Assembly (NCBI GenBank): GCA_050330855.1
Contig: JBHJNL010000050.1
Location: forward strand, 1-64,000
Source of the DNA: RCC1774 sp050330855
GTDB taxonomy: Bacteria; Cyanobacteriota; Cyanobacteriia; Thermosynechococcales; Thermosynechococcaceae
Direction of reading: 5' to 3'
Length of the DNA: 64,000 nt
Shown here: piece after piece, positions 63,154 through 64,000 of the stretch
Layout of the letters: every line of letters begins with the position of its first letter
How positions within the stretch are numbered: position 1 is the stretch's first letter
Made by a program: the position numbers and the translations under genes
The notes under the pieces: generated by a model
What the model was told of the DNA's origin: nothing
Databases searched by the model: none
The model's input: the letters and a program-made list of their open reading frames with translations, nothing else

Positions 63154-63822
63154 CTAACGCCGCTGACAAATATCGACGCCGTGGGTATCAGTGCCACAGG
63201 TTCGTAGTAGCCGATAGCGCTCAGTGAGCTGCTGCATCAAGTCCGTTGACCCTGGACTGGGACGCCAAGGATCGCTTGATTTGTAACAATAGTAAGTCTC
63301 TAGGCCATCAATTCCAAGGTCTGCTGCCGCTGCGACCAACGTTTCTGGAGAACGCTTATACCGAGCAGGGTGAGCGAGCACCGCAAGTCCCTGGGCTGCG
63401 TGAATTGCATCAATGACACACCGGGCATCAGAGATGTGATCCTCTTCGATTCGATGCCCCTGCAAATAAGTCTGGAGAGCGGGCGCATCTGCGTCAAAAT
63501 CGTAGGCCAAGATATGCACATCGGTCTGAGCGAGCAAGGCCGTTATTTCTGCGCCAATCCATAGCGTTGGCAGCTTTTGCTCAGTAGGTTGAGCCGCGAG
63601 CCAATGTTGAGCAACTTTATATCCTTCAATACTGTGGTGATCTGTAATGGCGAGATCCTCTAGCCCCACAGCAACAGCTTGTTCCATTAGCTCCTCTGGT
63701 TGTAATTGACCATCAGAGCAGTGGGTGTGCAGGTGAAAGTTATATCGACTAGGGCAGCTATCGGCCTCAATCGATTGAAAGACTTCCATTAGGGAAGAGG
63801 CAACGGGTGAGATGGGGGTCAT
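63154..63822 (-). CDS. PHP-domain phosphoesterase
   Basis: 222 residues with the metal-binding motifs NFHLHTHCSDG, LAITDHHSIEG, HPARYK and the C-terminal GTDTHG. It is close to the YciV/RNase AM group, enzymes that act on nucleotide or RNA ends, but the exact substrate is not determined by these motifs. Confidence 0.85.
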   Translation of the reverse strand: MTPISPVASSLMEVFQSIEADSCPSRYNFHLHTHCSDGQLQPEELMEQAVAVGLEDLAITDHHSIEGYKVAQHWLAAQPTEQKLPTLWIGAEITALLAQTDVHILAYDFDADAPALQTYLQGHRIEEDHISDARCVIDAIHAAQGLAVLAHPARYKRSPETLVAAAADLGIDGLETYYCYKSSDPWRPSPGSTDLMQQLTERYRLLRTCGTDTHGVDICQRR

Positions 63823-63907
63823 AGATAGACCTAAGCAACCTGAGCTTCAACTATATCTCAATGAATCTTTAATGACGGTCTAGAGATTACGAGGCTCAGG
63901 GGCAGCA

Positions 63908-64000
63908 CTAAGCTTCTGAACCAGAAGACGATGGACTAGGGGGCTGAATTAGATAAGCCGCGATCGCACCACCCAAAAAACCAGCAATATTGCGAGCCAA
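63908..64000 (-). CDS. C-terminal end of a protein running off the window
   Basis: 30 codons before a TAG: LARNIAGFLGGAIAAYLIQP, then PSPSSSGSEA. The Gly/Ala-rich hydrophobic segment suggests a membrane helix followed by a Ser/Pro tail. The gene starts beyond the right edge and cannot be identified. Confidence 0.5.
   Translation of the reverse strand: MARNIAGFLGGAIAAYLIQPPSPSSSGSEA

Overview
The window is cyanobacterial. The palindrome GCGATCGC (HIP1) recurs throughout, and there are genes for oxygenic photosynthesis and plastid-type lipids: psaM, petH, chlP, ndhS, a sulfoquinovosyltransferase, tocopherol cyclase, a CruP-type lycopene cyclase homologue and a BicA-type bicarbonate transporter. 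The ferredoxin-NADP reductase has no phycobilisome-linker (CpcD-like) domain. That would fit a lineage with reduced or no phycobilisomes (Acaryochloris-like is my guess), but species cannot be settled from this window.

Layout. 0.1-3 kb: inorganic carbon uptake (Tat-exported beta carbonic anhydrase plus BicA) and a CcbP-like calcium-binding protein. 3-6.4 kb: accessory island with a gene broken by an amber stop, a truncated and an intact Uma2 nuclease gene, a start-less antisense remnant and a PIN toxin-antitoxin pair. 6.4-10.3 kb: devBCA-type exporter with a divergent TetR gene and inverted-repeat operators between them. 10.3-17.4 kb: a tandem family of four ABC-2-like membrane protein genes, every copy broken, with an MNT/HEPN toxin-antitoxin pair and a ~300-bp MITE-like insertion inside the array. 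17.4-19.1 kb: pentapeptide-repeat protein and partner. 19.4-22.2 kb: petH and chlP, divergent. 23-26.5 kb: SqdX, a methyltransferase and a large exported Gln/Arg/Lys-rich repeat protein. 27-30 kb: ndk, terC, psaM and small proteins. 30.3-33 kb: a histidyl-tRNA-synthetase-family gene overlapping a long-form hisG. 33-39 kb: GH57 enzyme, larB, lpxD, and a trypsin-like protease fused to DUF2808. 39-42 kb: two DoxX-like proteins and a sodium:solute symporter with its small subunit. 42.4-46.3 kb: gpmI, secG, a matrixin-like protease and pyrD. 47.9-51.2 kb: cruP-like gene and prfB with its programmed +1 frameshift. 51.2-53 kb: LRR gene and a small-protein/HNH-nuclease pair between direct repeats, with a solitary CRISPR-repeat-like sequence. 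53-56 kb: nitroreductase, RecB/RNase H-like nuclease, lipoprotein, ndhS. 56.2-59.6 kb: ftsI, ftsL and rsmH (dcw fragment). 59.7-64 kb: tocopherol cyclase, two YbjQ proteins, an FMN-reductase fragment abutting a transposase fragment, an amidase, a PHP phosphoesterase and the end of one more gene.

Most of the sequence is ordinary chromosomal housekeeping interrupted by three patches of gene decay and toxin-antitoxin/nuclease modules (3.4-6.4, 10.3-17.4 and 51.2-53 kb). The best candidates for new biology are the wholly decayed permease array, the HNH two-gene module, and the HisRS-like/HisG pair. I saw no rRNA or tRNA gene, no CRISPR array and no complete insertion sequence.
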